From NCBI GenBank assembly GCA_018389105.1, contig JACATO010001004.1, forward strand, positions 60,001-124,000: a DNA stretch of 64,000 nucleotides. Reading direction: 5' to 3'. This document shows, in pieces, positions 1 through 11,928 of this stretch. Origin of the DNA: Nautilus pompilius (lineage: Eukaryota; Mollusca; Cephalopoda; Nautilida; Nautilidae). Below the pieces are notes generated by a model. That model made no database searches. It was not told the DNA's origin and was given only the letters and a program-made list of their open reading frames with translations. A program made the position numbers and the translations under genes. Numbering within the stretch: the stretch's first letter is position 1; each line of letters begins with the position of its first letter.

Positions 1-1347
1 GCCAACTACATCAAGACTCGCGGACGGAGTCGTCTAAACCTGTCTAAGACAATGATCCTCTGTCCAAAAAAGCCAGTATCGGTGTGAGAGCAGGTGCTCC
101 AGCCGACACTGCCAGGCAGGCCTACCTAATCTCTGGACACGAATCTTCCTGGGTACGTGTGACCTAACTCTCGACCGATCGCCAAGAAAGTGTCGCGTAA
201 CCATACTTATCGTATCTTCAAGACAAATTCTGTGCCAGGAATGTTCTGCAATCCGGTAGAACAGAACTGATCATTTCTCCCACACATAAAGCAAATGGCT
301 GCACCACAAAGTGGGACCCCCACGCTTCTTTGTTCAGCGGTGTGCGTGATTCAAGAATAAACAGGTGCTCTTCCAAACCTTGGTGTCTATTCACTCGTGT
401 CATCCATCCTCTGTATTATCGATTCGTGTTCGACATTTGAGACAAAAAAAACAATCAGCTCCAGGAACTGCTTCAGCTCACTCAACGTTCTAAGGTTCTC
501 TTAATGTTTTTCTTTGCAGATGATTTAGGTTTTCTGTTGTTTTTTTTCCACTCGTTTTGTTTGTTACTATTCTGAGTCATTAATCGTATCCTCTCCAACA
601 ATTCATAGATCTTTAAAGTTTCGAACCTCCACATGTCTCGACATTCTACGGGGTGAGAATTCAGGTTGCGCTGACCCTGCGGCAGGCCACGAACACCATC
701 TCCTCAACTATCTTGTGTGGAAGCCGGTCCGGCATCCGTAACTCGGAGAGAATTGTGGAGGATAGAATCCATGGGTGCTAATGTTTCGCAAACCGCGGTT
801 CGGTTGAGAGGCTGCGAAAGCAGCAAACGTTTCTGAAGCTTGGAAATTCCGTGCAGCGAAGCGTCTTAATTTGAAACGGGATATCAATTTTTTATGGGGG
901 AGTTCAGTGTAGATCTGTTAGAATATTCCTGCGTCCTTAGTATTTAGATTACGATGATCGATTAAAAATGGGTCTTTAAAAGGGAACCTAATCGTTAAAT
1001 ATAATAATAGAAATATTGAACGCGAGAGGATGGGAGCAAATATAGTTCGGCTATTTAGAGTTAATAACAACAGGGTCACAATTATGACTTATGAATTAGC
1101 TACCATTCATTAAATATCGAACAGGTTTATTAACTAGGGGAATAAATTATCGTTAATCATAGCTAATAGCGCGAGGGCAAGTCAATTTAAGAATCGCGCT
1201 AGTTGCTATTTGTCTCTCTTGGGGCTCCCTGCCCTCTCCCCATCCTCTGGTACAGAAGAGTATAACTCTATTGGAAATTAGCGAATATAATTGTGACAGT
1301 TCTTTCAAATAACACTTCAGGACACCTGGAAAGTTTCTAGTTTTCGT
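1..1347. other. Unassigned non-coding sequence
   Basis: No recognisable gene or mobile element was seen. The first 900 bases are of mixed composition; 900-1140 is AT-rich with many short A/T runs. Open frames here are short and unrecognised. Confidence 0.6.
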
Positions 1348-1367
1348 ATCTCTCTCTCTCTCCATCA

Positions 1368-1423
<56 letters not shown>

Positions 1424-1474
1424 ATCTCCATCTCTCTCTCTCCATCATCATCTCTCTTTCTCTCTCTCTCTCTC
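1348..1474. repeat. CT microsatellite with CATCATCTC interruptions
   Basis: A (CT)n tract of about 125 bases is broken several times by CATCATCTCCATCTC-type interruptions. The reverse strand reads as a run of Arg-Glu codons in an open frame, which is a low-complexity artefact and not a protein. Unlike the CT/GA arrays at 2.4, 20, 36.6 and 51.6 kb it lacks the TGACGTCA core. Confidence 0.95.
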
Positions 1475-2400
1475 GGCAAACACTCGGACGGTTTGCATGG
1501 TCCGCCATCCCCTCCCATGCAGGTAAAAGCCATAGATATTGCACAGATTCGTCGTTTGTCGGAAACTCGGTGGTCAAAGGGTTACTGATGTGGACTGATT
1601 TCGGTGCGAGTCCTTGGAGTCATCGTGGTTTTCGAGAAGAACCCCCTACATAGTGTATCAGCAACGATACTCTTTTGTCGATATTACCGTCTACAATTCC
1701 CCCCACCTCGGCTTCCCCTCTTCTCCTCCCCCCATCTCTCTGTGTACTGACGTCATACCTCTCTCCTTAGTGAATCCAATACCGATTCCAGGCACCCTGA
1801 GAGTATTCCTTTAGAATGAGACTAAACGATGGAAGCTAGTGGTCTTACGCGTGACTCAACGTCAGTACTAATGGACATTGGCCGACTGGTAAATATCTAG
1901 TCGCCGAAAAGCATTGTGAGGCATGGAGACGCAGGTTCGCTGCCAACTCTGCCGGGATTGCTAAGTTAATGACGCATAAAATGCTGCTAGGTAAACTGTT
2001 TAAACTGAGACAGAAACTAAATTCGATAACGCTCGGCACATGGTTCATCCAGGCAGGAGAATGTTCCCCCTCGGGCCTCGCATCTGTGCCGTATCTCTAA
2101 AAGAATATTAGCCCGGGCAGATCAGAGACAACAAAGCCGATTTGTGTCTCGATTCCCCAATACATTACCTAATGTGGTTACGGAGCTTTTGAAGACTTGA
2201 TGTTGGCGCAGATCGGTTCGGCTGAAAACAATTTGCCAAACTCGTTTAAGGTGATGAAGGTTTTCAAAACTATTAATTTTTTTTTTTTTTTAGATATTAA
2301 CGAAACGGCATCTAAGGTCCCTTTTCGTTGAAAGGCCGCTTTCTTTGAGTAGCTCATGTCAAAAGGAAACACAATATTTAAAAAACTCATATATATATAT
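1475..2400. other. Unassigned non-coding sequence with an isolated TGACGTCA
   Basis: No gene was recognised. One isolated TGACGTCA palindrome lies at 1748-1755. A run of about 15 T lies at 2277-2291, and a short AT-dinucleotide run at about 2389-2400 leads directly into the next GA-rich array. Confidence 0.6.
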
Positions 2401-3119
2401 AGAGAGGGAGAGAGAGAGAGAGAGATGACGTCAGTTACAGAGAGAGAATGACGTCAGTTACAGAGAGAGAATGATGGCAGTTACAGAGAGAGAGATGACA
2501 TCAGTTACAGAGAGAGAATGACGTCAGTTACAGAGAATGATGTCAGTTACAGAGAGAGAGATGACGTCAGTTACAGAGAGAGAATGACGTCAGTTACAGA
2601 GAGATATGATGTCAGTTACAGAGAGAGATGATGTCAGTTACAGAGAGAGAATGATGTCAGTTACAGAGAGAGAGATGACGTCAGTTACAGAGAGAGAATG
2701 ACGTCAGTTACAGAGAGAGATGATGTCAGTTACAGAGAGAGAATGACGTCAGTTAAAGAGAGAGAATGATGTCAGTTACAGAGAGAGAGATGGCGTCAGT
2801 GCAGAGAGAGAGGGACGGAGTGAGGGAGAGAGAGAGATGACGTCAGTTACAGAGAGAGAGGGACGGAGTGAGGGAGAGAGAATGACGTCAGTTACAGAGA
2901 GAATGATGTCAGTTACAGAGAGAGATGACGTCAGTGCAGAGAGAGAGATGACGTCACTTACACACAGAGAGAGAATGATGTCAGTTACAGAGAGAGAGAG
3001 AAAGAGAGAGAGAGATGGAGAGAGAGATGACGTCAGTGCAGAGAGAGAGCGGGGAAGAGAGAGACGTCAGTGCAGAGAGAGAGAGAGATGACGTCAGTGC
3101 AGAGAGAGAGAGAGAGATG

Positions 3120-3168
<49 letters not shown>
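2401..3168. repeat. GA-rich compound minisatellite with TGACGTCAG core (array A)
   Basis: About 30 tandem units of 20-24 bases each consist of a GA tract followed by ATGACGTCAGTTAC or a variant. I count about 14 exact TGACGTCA palindromes, about nine TGATGTCA and one TGACATCA, so most core variants change the central CpG. Toward the right end the tail changes from GTTAC to GTGC and two units carry an inserted GGGACGGAGTGAGG. The array ends in pure (GA)n. Open frames across it encode only Arg/Glu/Ser-rich low-complexity peptide. Confidence 0.95.
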
Positions 3169-3170
<2 letters not shown>

Positions 3171-3534
3171 AGAACTGGATCAGGCCCGAATGTTCGAACG
3201 GCATCGAAGGAAGATGAACGTGGAAGTTTCCAGAGCGAGAAGTTAACTCGTATTGACTTTTCCGTTTACCAGGCGGTCCCTTGCTTCCGTCGTTGCCGCT
3301 GCTGCTGGAGGTTGGCGGTGAAAACAAATGGACAAGAAACGAGTGGCGGATTTTTCTTCTTCTTCTAATGTCGCAGGAGAGATCCCACACCTGTCTTTAA
3401 TGACGCCCCCCAAACAAGAAATAGGACTCACCAAAACAACAAAAATAAAAAAACAACGGGAAGTAGAAAAAATAAGGGGTCTGTTACCCGAGCTGTCGAC
3501 ATTATTGTGGGGCTCCGAAAGCCAGTCTACCTCT
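3169..3534. other. Unassigned non-coding sequence
   Basis: Mixed-composition spacer between the GA array and the TTG repeat. Overlapping open frames on both strands are short and unrecognised, and none has a domain I can name. Confidence 0.5.
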
Positions 3535-3566
<32 letters not shown>

Positions 3567-3567
3567 G
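3535..3567. repeat. (TTG)11 microsatellite
   Basis: Eleven uninterrupted TTG triplets. Open frames through it give runs of Leu, Asn or Thr depending on frame and strand. None has flanking coding support, so this is treated as a simple repeat. Confidence 0.95.
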
Positions 3568-5930
3568 CACGACCGTTTCCGAAACAGTCGATAAGCGCCA
3601 GTCGCTCTCCAGGTGGACTGGAGCCCCAACATCCGGCAAGAATGAGTTCGCAACAGGTGGTGTGACTTCCGGCATCACCCGGAACGACCTGCGTCATCAT
3701 TGTAAAGAGCGAACCCTGACGGTGGTGATCCGTGGCACGGCAGGTGTCGCCTTCCGGACGACTGGTAACCACGTGGCTTTTCTCCTAAACTATTTCGGTG
3801 GACGACAAACGGATGGCAGAATAACGCCGCTCGAGCCTGTGACGTCACTCCCTTCCTTTCTGCAGAGTAACTCTCCTTTATCTTTTAAATACCCGAGCTG
3901 ATGTGCCAGGACACGTGTTGCTCCGTTAACGGAGAAGTAGGTTTCGTTTATTCTCTCCGTCCCCCTGTTTTGTCCAATTTAAAAGTAAATAAGGAAATCG
4001 CAGGTCGTGAACAATTTAAATTAAGTCACGTGGCGGCTGCCATTTAAACAATCAACTAAGCATTTTTCATAATCTCGCCTGGAACGTAACGTTCCCGACA
4101 AAGGGATGGCTGAATATACCCCACGGAGTTATCGTCCATCAGCGATATAATAACCATGCCCCTGCACGACACCGGATGCACTCTTCACGACTTTTCGATC
4201 TTTCTGAAGCAGGATGTGACTGACACGAGGCGCCTGCGCGGTACCACTGCGTGAAGCCATTCTATGGCCAAGAAGCTACGGGTAACGGCTTTAACGAGCT
4301 CCCAGTTCATAACGTACATTACTTCGACATTTTATGACTATAAAACCACAGGCACGACATCTCTAGCTGACTATTCATTAAAACCTCTTTAATTACGCTT
4401 AGAGCTTCGTTAAAGCTCGCATCTTTGAGTTCAGCAGGCTATCCATGCAATAATAAACCAACAACAATTCCAGTGTCTTAAAGGAATCATAGATATCGTG
4501 TTACTACTACCCATTGAGCGCGCGTCGTTAGGTAAGTCGGGTGCTGGCAGAAAGAAAATAAGGGGAAATTACAGAAGACCGAAAGTTTTTCATAATTGCC
4601 GCGTTAATCACCGCTGAAAGCGAGGGATATGTGTAACAAAGAGGAAAATAAAAGAAACGAGATTGGGATATAATCGGGAATTAAAAGTATATCACATTAG
4701 TTGCACCTCAATGGATGTCTAGTGGCGAGGACAGTAACACACAGAGTTTACGGCATAACATTAACTCCTAAAGATGTCGTGTTACAGATTATTTTTGTAA
4801 TTTCAGATGGATTATGCTGTCTTCGATATAATTATTTTTTAAATTACATTTATGCTCTAGTAAACTGGTTATTGCTGAAACTAGGTTGGACTTTCACTCC
4901 CGATATTTTTCAGAACATAACCTGATCACTAGTAATTAGCAAATTAAAAAAAAAATCTTTATATTTTTCTTTATTTTTTTTCCCCGAGTGTGGTTTGAAT
5001 ATTTCACACACCCAGAAGGGCTGCTGAAACAAGATATTATTCTTATTAGTCCGTCGAAATGATTTTCCAATTGGTTTCTAACTTTAGCCTCTTGGACATC
5101 TACACTATAGTAGTATTTTAGGTATATTTTATGCTAGTTTTGTGGACTTTTAGAGAAACATTTAAAATTTAGTTTTATCTTACCACTCAGTATATTGTCA
5201 ACCTAGAAAAGCGATTGATAAAAATATGTACCATTTTAAAACAGGAACGCATTTTAAGAAATGTAATTACTGTTGATGACGTCAGAAAATGTGCAGTAGT
5301 CGATACTTCATCGTGCTAATATTCAAACGGTAAGTCTTCAAATGCATGCAATCTACATACATGTTTTTTTTTTATAAATATAATATTTTAAAAACTGGTT
5401 GTTTTTAAATTTAAATTTCGGTAAAGCGTATTGTAAAACGTTTTACTCCGTCACCTGCGCTATTAGACTTCGACCATTGTGGATAACTTGTGCCATTATT
5501 TATTAAGATTTTTCATCAAGATAACCCTGGACGAGTGTTTATGAATCAGCTATTTTTAATATATATATATTAGACACCTTATCAGCAGACAAAACTACAA
5601 AAGATATGTTAATTTAAATAAACTGAAAAAAATAATTTTGAAAGTTTGAGATTTTCACAAAATTATTAATCTTTAGGACATCACGATATGCCGTAGTCTT
5701 TATTCTTCTGGAGAAATATATGTACAAAGTGCAACTTATAGCAACAGCATCAGCATCTTTTCAGAATATTTTGAACTATACATAAATCAATCCTTAATGA
5801 TATTAAATATCGTGTGCATACGGAACTGGCTTGTTCAACCAATAACAACCCGCAAACACGATTAATCATACAGTATGCAGCATATTCCAAGGGTCTCGCT
5901 CTTGCCACCTGTCATTTTGTGATTACTGTC
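3568..5930. other. Unassigned non-coding sequence, AT-rich on the right
   Basis: No gene was recognised. Isolated TGACGTCA palindromes lie at 3840-3847 and 5277-5284. A segment near 4022-4045 has CACGTG beside GGCGGCTGCCAT, resembling E-box and YY1-type motifs. From about 4700 to 5800 the sequence is strongly AT-rich, with short T and A runs and no sustained open frame. Confidence 0.55.
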
Positions 5931-5933
5931 AAC

Positions 5934-6036
5934 CACTTCCGGTTTCAGCAATCACGTGACAAAATGTTGGCGTCACAGCGATATTTCCTTATGCAGTTAT
6001 TGGTGCGTCGTCAGAACAGGAAGTTGTTTCCTGTTC
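5934..6036. promoter_or_regulatory. Cluster of promoter-type motifs (ETS, E-box, CRE-half, ETS dyad)
   Basis: Within about 100 bases there are CACTTCCGG (5934-5942, ETS/NRF-2-type), ATCACGTGAC (5951-5960, USF-type E-box), GGCGTCAC (5969-5976, CRE-half-like) and a perfect 9-bp inverted repeat GAACAGGAA / TTCCTGTTC with a 5-base spacer (6014-6036) holding two opposed ETS cores. Such motifs cluster in housekeeping promoters of animals. No transcript or convincing adjacent coding exon supports it, so this is inference from motif density. Confidence 0.3.
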
Positions 6037-6423
6037 AGAACGAAAATAATACCAAGCCAACCTAATAACCTGGTCTTCACTTTTGTATCGCCATGTTTCT
6101 TTTTTACGCCATTTCTTCTCTCTACTAGCATGGTTACGTCCCTTTTTGCTCTCTGAGTGTTTTAAGCCGCCTGGAAATGGAGCGACCGAGTGCACTTCGC
6201 CCTGGAAGGCATACGTACGCGGGTAACATTGGTAGCTGCTCTTCACAGTGCCGCCGTCTTTAATAATCATGCGTGAGAAATTTCGTTCCATCTTAGAAAA
6301 TGCCGAACAGATTTCTAATTTCTTTTTCATGTTTAATAAAATTAAAGTTTCTTATTAAACTGATACCCTGTTGCTTAAGAAGTAAGAGCACATTAAAGAA
6401 GCAATATTAGCTACAAAGTCCCT
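6037..6423. other. Unassigned non-coding sequence
   Basis: A 113-codon minus-strand frame covers 5989-6330, with Lys/Arg-rich composition and no recognised domain. It could be a chance frame or a first exon driven by the adjacent motif cluster. I see no clear way to decide from sequence. Confidence 0.4.
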
Positions 6424-6450
6424 CTGTGTGTGTGTGTGTGTGTGCGTGCG
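6424..6450. repeat. (TG)n microsatellite
   Basis: About ten TG dinucleotides followed by CGTGCGCGC. A simple sequence repeat. Confidence 0.9.
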
Positions 6451-6674
6451 CGCTTTATGCGGACCTAATTAGCAGCCAAATGCCTTAATGTTCTTTGGTT
6501 CGTTGTTAATGTGAAAATTGGATTTATTCATAAAAAATATTTTTAAAGGACGCAGCTACAAATGAAAGACATCGCCCCGACTCCAGGCTTGCTCTTGTCT
6601 GGTGTTCTCGTGATATCAAGGGATCACACCTTTCTATCTTGATAGACTCCACCATTCTCAGCCCATATGCCACA

Positions 6675-6805
6675 AATCCGCCAACAATTTTTTAGGAAAA
6701 GAAATGCATTTGAACATTCTGTAATCAGCATTAATTAGCATTCAAGAATTAGGAGCAGCGATAAGATTTAGTATGTTTAACATTCATCAATAAATTCAAC
6801 TATCA
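6675..6805. repeat. Repeat abutting mariner copy 1, shared with copy 2 flank in inverted orientation
   Basis: About 130 bases immediately left of mariner copy 1 match the reverse complement of the sequence immediately right of mariner copy 2 (31617-31745). Shared landmarks include TTAGGAAAA, CATTTGAA, CATTCAAGAATTAGGAGC and TATGTTTAACATTCATCAAT. The match runs right up to each mariner terminal repeat, but it joins the transposase 3' end in copy 1 and the 5' end in copy 2. The repeat itself is unnamed; it may be another non-autonomous element or a palindromic host repeat. Confidence 0.75.
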
Positions 6806-7948
6806 CCTGATAGTTACAAAAGTTTTGTTGGTTTTTATACCGCAACAATGAGACTTCATATCGTTGCTGAACGTGAATTTTATTAATCAAAGTCAGTTCC
6901 ATTACAATCAATACACTTCTGCCAATGAGTTACAGGTACATTTATAGCATTTTGAAAAAAATCTGGATTTCTGGAGTCGAGAAACTGTTGGAAGGCAGCT
7001 TCAATTGCTGCTTGATTGGAGAAGGATTTCGTACGGAGGAAGCTGTCAATGTTTGAAAAGATGGTAGGAGAGAGGTCTGGTGAATAGGCCGGGTGAGGGA
7101 GAACTCGGTACCCCAATGTGTTCAGTTTCTGAAGAGTCACTTTTACAACACAAGGACGAGCATTATCGTGGAGCAGGATTGGGCCTCTTCGTTTCACCAA
7201 TACCAGTTGTCATTGGGAGAGTTGCTAATGAACAACATTTAATTCACCACACTACCTTTCAGCTGTGATGGCTTCGCCAGATTGAAAGAAGTTATACTGG
7301 ATGACACCAGTTTCAGTCCACCAGACCGTGACCATGACCTTCTCTGGGTGGAGGCTGGGTTTTGGAATGTGGTCAGGCACCTTGCCTCTGTCCAGCCACT
7401 GAGCTGATCGTTTGTGATTGTCGTGAAGGATCCATTTTTCATCACACGTAACGATTCGGTCAAGAAATGGGTCGTTTTTGTTTCTTATGACAAGCGAAGA
7501 ACAAGATTTCCAGTCAACGATTCTGTTGCTGTCCATTCAGCTCGTGAAGCACCCACTTGTCCAGCCTTTTCTTTCACCTGGCCGATTGCGTCAAGATGCC
7601 GGGGAAACAGTTGCTGCAGTGCTTACGTCAACCTCTCCAGGAATTTCTCTGATCGGCTTCAACTGAGGCTTTCAGATGGTCGTCATCACAGCTGGAAGGA
7701 CGTCCGCTACGTTCCTCATCTTCGAGGCCCTCATCCCCTGATCGAAACTTGGCGAACCATCGTTGTACCATGTGCTCATCTGCTGTGTCCTCGCCCCATT
7801 CTTGCTTTATGTTACCAGTCGCCTCGCTCTCTTTGTGGCCCGGTTTGAACTCGTGAAGCAAAATGGCACGGAAAACTCTTCTATCCACTCTTCACTCAGA
7901 ACCCTGAAACAAATATCCGTTTTATGATTCTTAAAAAGGTAGGTTGTG
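6806..7948 (-). mobile_element. Mariner element, copy 1, 5'-truncated
   Basis: This is a Tc1/mariner-superfamily DNA transposon of the irritans/Hsmar1-like mariner type. The transposase 3' end lies at the left, where a terminal repeat with GTTACAAAAGTTTTGT matches the terminal repeats of the copy at 30330-31614. The base pair before it is CA where the family has TA, so the target duplication is decayed. Similarity to the second copy runs through the transposase region and stops near 7948, just upstream of the N-terminal coding part, so the 5' untranslated region and 5' terminal repeat (about 140 bases in the other copy) are missing. A single remaining end and a broken transposase make it immobile. 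Confidence 0.9.
6883..7915 (-). pseudogene. Mariner transposase pseudogene (copy 1)
   Basis: The transposase would cut and paste the element by recognising terminal repeats and using a DD34D catalytic triad. It is read here in at least three frames. The N-terminal helix-turn-helix part (7628-7888) includes GHKESEATGNIKQEWGED and the linker DEERSGRPSS. The first Asp is in VTCDEKW and is followed by VPDHIPKPSLHPEKVMVTVW (7252-7536). The C-terminal part (6883-7200) has HDNARPC with the second Asp and YSPDLSP. Compared with the second copy, about ten bases are missing after SPDLSPT, which removes the third catalytic Asp of TDYHLFKH. The natural stop is at 6883-6885. The damage is decisive; family assignment is firm. 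Confidence 0.9.
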
Positions 7949-9226
7949 CATAACCTAATATTTATTAATTATAAGTTTTCAGAACATCGAATGTGACTAT
8001 TTTACGTGGTACCGTCTCCCCTCTTTACGGAAAGTAACTAAATGAGTTATTGTTTCGTGTGTCTAGTACGAGGTTTTATAGCATTTACGCCTTTTTTGAC
8101 GTTTTACTTGTCCACATACTGCAAGATTCGCTGTAAAAATGTTCATGCCAGGTTCCGTGTTGGTCGGCCCATCCCCCTAAATCCGCCCGCTTCTTTAACT
8201 TGAAAATATCATTTCGCCAACTAACACGTGCCCCTTACTTTTAATCCTTCTCTTTTTAATACTCGCGTCTAAGGATGTCAACCACGGAATCTATTGTCGT
8301 ACTAATTCTGAGTTTCATCGAAATGGTTTGCAAGTAGATATTTTAACTTTTAAAGTCACTTTGTAACACAAAAGTTTCGAGTTGACATAGCAGAACAACA
8401 CGAATACAGCTCCTGCGGCTTAGACTAAACTAACAGCAACTTCGCGGGCAAAGAATTCCTGCGAGTAAAATTAAAACGCATGAAGCCGAAGATTCTCCGC
8501 CGTGTCATTGCTTAGTTAAACTGATCTTGAACTGGCTGTCAGAGTTAGAAGTCAAAATTCAGATGGTTGGACTTGACAGTGTGACCAGGAGCAGGTCGTG
8601 AACTCTGGTTTAACTTCTGCCTAAAAGAGATACCGGTACGCATTCCGCTAACTAACTGATCATTTCGGGATATTTGAAATAGAGTGAACGGTGCGATAGT
8701 ACAGCGATTGGTCTACCAGACTGCCAGAGGACGACACGTCCGAGTTCTTCCGATTCCCGATCAGAATTGCCTCGGTTTGGTCCTCACCTCCTCGGCTCTG
8801 CATCTTTTGGGTTTCCACGAACCACTCCAGTTTGTTTTTATTTTTCGCACACCTGAGCAAAACTACGAGTTCTGGAAGGGAATTTATTTCGCTGTCGAAG
8901 TCGGACTTCGGCGTAGTGCAGGCGGCGCTTCGGCACCTCGTTTGCTGGCAGGGGCTATATCTCTTGTGGAGATTTTGCGCCCGCTACTGAGACTGTGGTG
9001 CGACGCAGCAGTAGGTATTAAAACCCTCGAGCATTTTAATAGATTATTCAGTTTGTTTGAAATAATATTCTTTACTGAAAACAATGCTGCGAAGTGTACT
9101 CTTATTGCTTCATCACTCTAGTCCCCCCCTTTCCACCACCGCTGTCAGTTTCCATTTAGAATTCCTAGTTAGTGATGGACGGGCTGAGTGAGTGTATTTC
9201 GTCTCTTCTAATACAGGAGCAATATT
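7949..9226. other. Unassigned non-coding sequence
   Basis: No repeat or gene was recognised. A 145-codon plus-strand frame at 8684-9121 has no domain I know and is within the chance range for the window. A CpG-containing block lies at about 8880-8960. Confidence 0.5.
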
Positions 9227-9600
9227 CTGGTCTGTGCGTGACGGCCCCTTAATGGCTCTGGTTTGTGCGTCACGACCCCTTAATGGCTCTGGTTTGTGCG
9301 TCACGACCCCTTAATGGCTCTGGTTTGTGCGTGACGGCCCCTTAATGGCTCTGGTTTGTGCGTGACTGCCCCTCAATGGCTCTGGTTTGTGCGTGACGGC
9401 CCCTTAATGGCTCTGGTTTGTGCGTGACGGCCACTCATGGCTCTGGTTTGTGCGTGACGGCCCCTCAATGGCTCTGGTTTGTGCGTCACGACCCCTTAAT
9501 GGCTCTGGTTTGTGCGTGACGGCCCCTTAATGGCTCTGGTTTGTGCGTGACTGCCCCTCAATGGCTCTGGTTTGTGCGTGACGGCCCCTCAATAGCTCAA
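9227..9600. repeat. 31-bp minisatellite, about 12 copies
   Basis: The 31-base unit reads GGCTCTGGTTTGTGCGTGAC followed by GGCCCCTTAAT. Variants replace GTGACGGCC by GTCACGACC or GTGACTGCC, and TTAAT by TCAAT. The variant order in units 3-5 (CACGACC, GACGGCC, GACTGCC) recurs in units 9-11, giving a higher-order period of about 185 bases. It is not coding: stops occur in the frames checked. Confidence 0.95.
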
Positions 9601-11713
9601 CTTCTGAGAAGTAATATTGATTTTAATAATGTAAGTTCACATTTGAACACAGTGAAAACTTAGTATTTTGTTCAAAATTATGGAATGGTACAATAATCTT
9701 TGCCTCCACAATAGAACTGCTGCTTGGACAATGGTTAAAGAATTATTATAATCTTGTTTGTTTTTGCTTTCACTTGTTCAAATAAAAATATAGGTAAAAT
9801 AAATAAAACTTATAAAGTCTTTATTTCGTTACAATAGAGATTCTCTGTGCGTGCGTTAGTAAGAGATGTTAACTTGTAGGGTTTGAAAAAAAAGACTGAC
9901 GAAAGAACTCCAAGAGCGACGACTTCTCTGAGTAACACGGAAAGTCCATTTGTAGGAGTAAATGTCACGGATCCTGCTGGAGTCAGTAAATACGAGATTC
10001 GGTCCAGCGAACAGGGAGAAAAGTTCGCTAAAACCATAAATACTCGGCAAAAAAATCATAAAGGTTTTAAAGCATTGGCAATGCTCCGTTTGTCTGGTGT
10101 TGTCCTGTTTCCTGTACTCTCAACGCGGTGTCTGTCATCAGCCAGCCCAGCCGAGCCGGGCCGCAGCGGGTCAAACATCAGTGCGCAGCCGGGAGAGGGC
10201 GTCACTCATCCTTTTTATTGAAGCGCGCTGGGGAGGAAGCAGGCTGACTACTTGTGGCAGAATCAGGGCAGAAGATGACGGGAGTTGGTCCCGACCGCAC
10301 CGTCTAACTCTCGCCGAGTGGCCTCGAGGTTTTCGTCGACCCTTATATTAGCGGTTTTCGCTCCAGACAATGTTGGAAAATCAAAAAAAAGACGGACGTT
10401 CTTCAATAAAATGCCATCTTCTCCCCCCCACACACTTTCTTTCTTCTTTTTTTTCCCCTCTTGTCTCCTCTGATCACCCAAATTTAATCTTTCAGTGAAA
10501 GAAAGGCGCCAGTCTTCGGAGCCAGATTGTTATTAGCGTCTTCCGAAATGGACCACGAAATCTGCCGTTTTTCCAGCGAAGAGCCTGGCTCCAGCGGTCT
10601 GAAGGGGCCGCGCACAATCGCCGAACACCGACCGCGCCATTCTAATAAAACAAGGGGAGGGAACGAGGATCAACTCCCGACTAACTAGCAAAGAGCCCGC
10701 TGACGCATCCAGGTCTCCGGGGCAACGGAATAGCGAGCTGATCAACGGCTTCCGCGGATCTCTCTCTGTAGTGGACCCGGCGGAGATACACGGAGAGGGG
10801 CGGTGTGGGGTGGGGTAAAACGGTGGACCACGAAGTGAATTGGCTTATTAAATCGCACTAGTATTCAGACTTTCAAATCAGAAGGCGAATTTCGGTTGGC
10901 GCCGGATAAGCAAATAAGTTCTACTAGCGGCCGGTCGGTTAATCGAAGGTAATCGAGATCAGGAGGGTCTTTCAAACGGACCCCACACCCCTCCTCCTCC
11001 TCCCGAAAGAGAGAGCGATGCACCGGGGCTGCTGAGGCAGGGACTCGTGGCGGAAAACCCCGATACAGGGCGAACGAATCGCGGCGTGTCTATTGCTCAT
11101 GTCGTGCAGCAGTTCGCCACAGACGGCTGGTTTCAGATATCGACCCCGCCCCACCCTAACCCCACAGCACCGGGATACACCGTTAATAAATAAGGTTACC
11201 TATCTCGTAAAGTAGCGAAGACCAGCTAACGACATCTCACGGAGGGCGGACATTACCACCGGCGGCCATCATCAACTCGTATGGATCTCTCCGCTTTTTC
11301 CTTCTGACGGTGACTGGAAGCACCGACTCCCTCCTTGCCTCTCCCCATGACCGTTTTATAAACTCCCTTATCTTTTAGCCTAAGTGTACGGCGTCACGAT
11401 GTTGGGAAACCAACAACATATCATCGCGCGCACGCGATGCTTAGCACGAGATCGAGTAAACACGAACTGTCTCATAACAAATACACGTGGCATTAGATCT
11501 GTCCGCCCCCCCCCTTCTGCCTAATATAGACGATGTACAAGTCACGCGGAGGAATCTTAGCAAAACCTAGAAAATAACGGAAATGGACGTTGCCCTTGTT
11601 CGGTTCGAGTTGATCGCAATATTATTTATTTGCCCTATTTTCCCCACTAAATCCCAGTCACAACGAGACACGACTCCTTCGTTCGTACCCTCAGCAACTT
11701 TACACCCTTTCGT
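9601..11713. other. Unassigned non-coding sequence, GC-richer after 10100
   Basis: The left part to about 9830 is AT-rich. From 10100 onward it is GC-richer and CpG-containing, with short frames on both strands, none recognisable. C runs occur at about 11505 and T/C-rich runs near 10438-10475. No gene call can be supported. Confidence 0.5.
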
Positions 11714-11715
11714 CG

Positions 11716-11747
<32 letters not shown>

Positions 11748-11842
11748 CTCCCTCTTCATCACTAGATCTCTCTCTCTCTCTCTCTCTTCATCACTCTCTC
11801 TCTCTCTTTCCATCTCTCTCTCTCTCCCACTTCATCACTAGA

Positions 11843-11899
<57 letters not shown>

Positions 11900-11928
11900 C
11901 ATCACTCTCTCTCTCCCACTTCATCACT

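Noticed and set aside
2837..3368. Arg/Glu-rich frames as charged proteins
   Set aside because: They are translations of GA tracts; the same peptides arise at every GA/CT array in the window.
3527..3594. Poly-Asn or poly-Leu protein segment
   Set aside because: Encoded by the (TTG)11 microsatellite in competing frames with no flanking coding support.
9227..9600. CRISPR array with 31-bp repeats
   Set aside because: The units are contiguous with no unique spacers between them.
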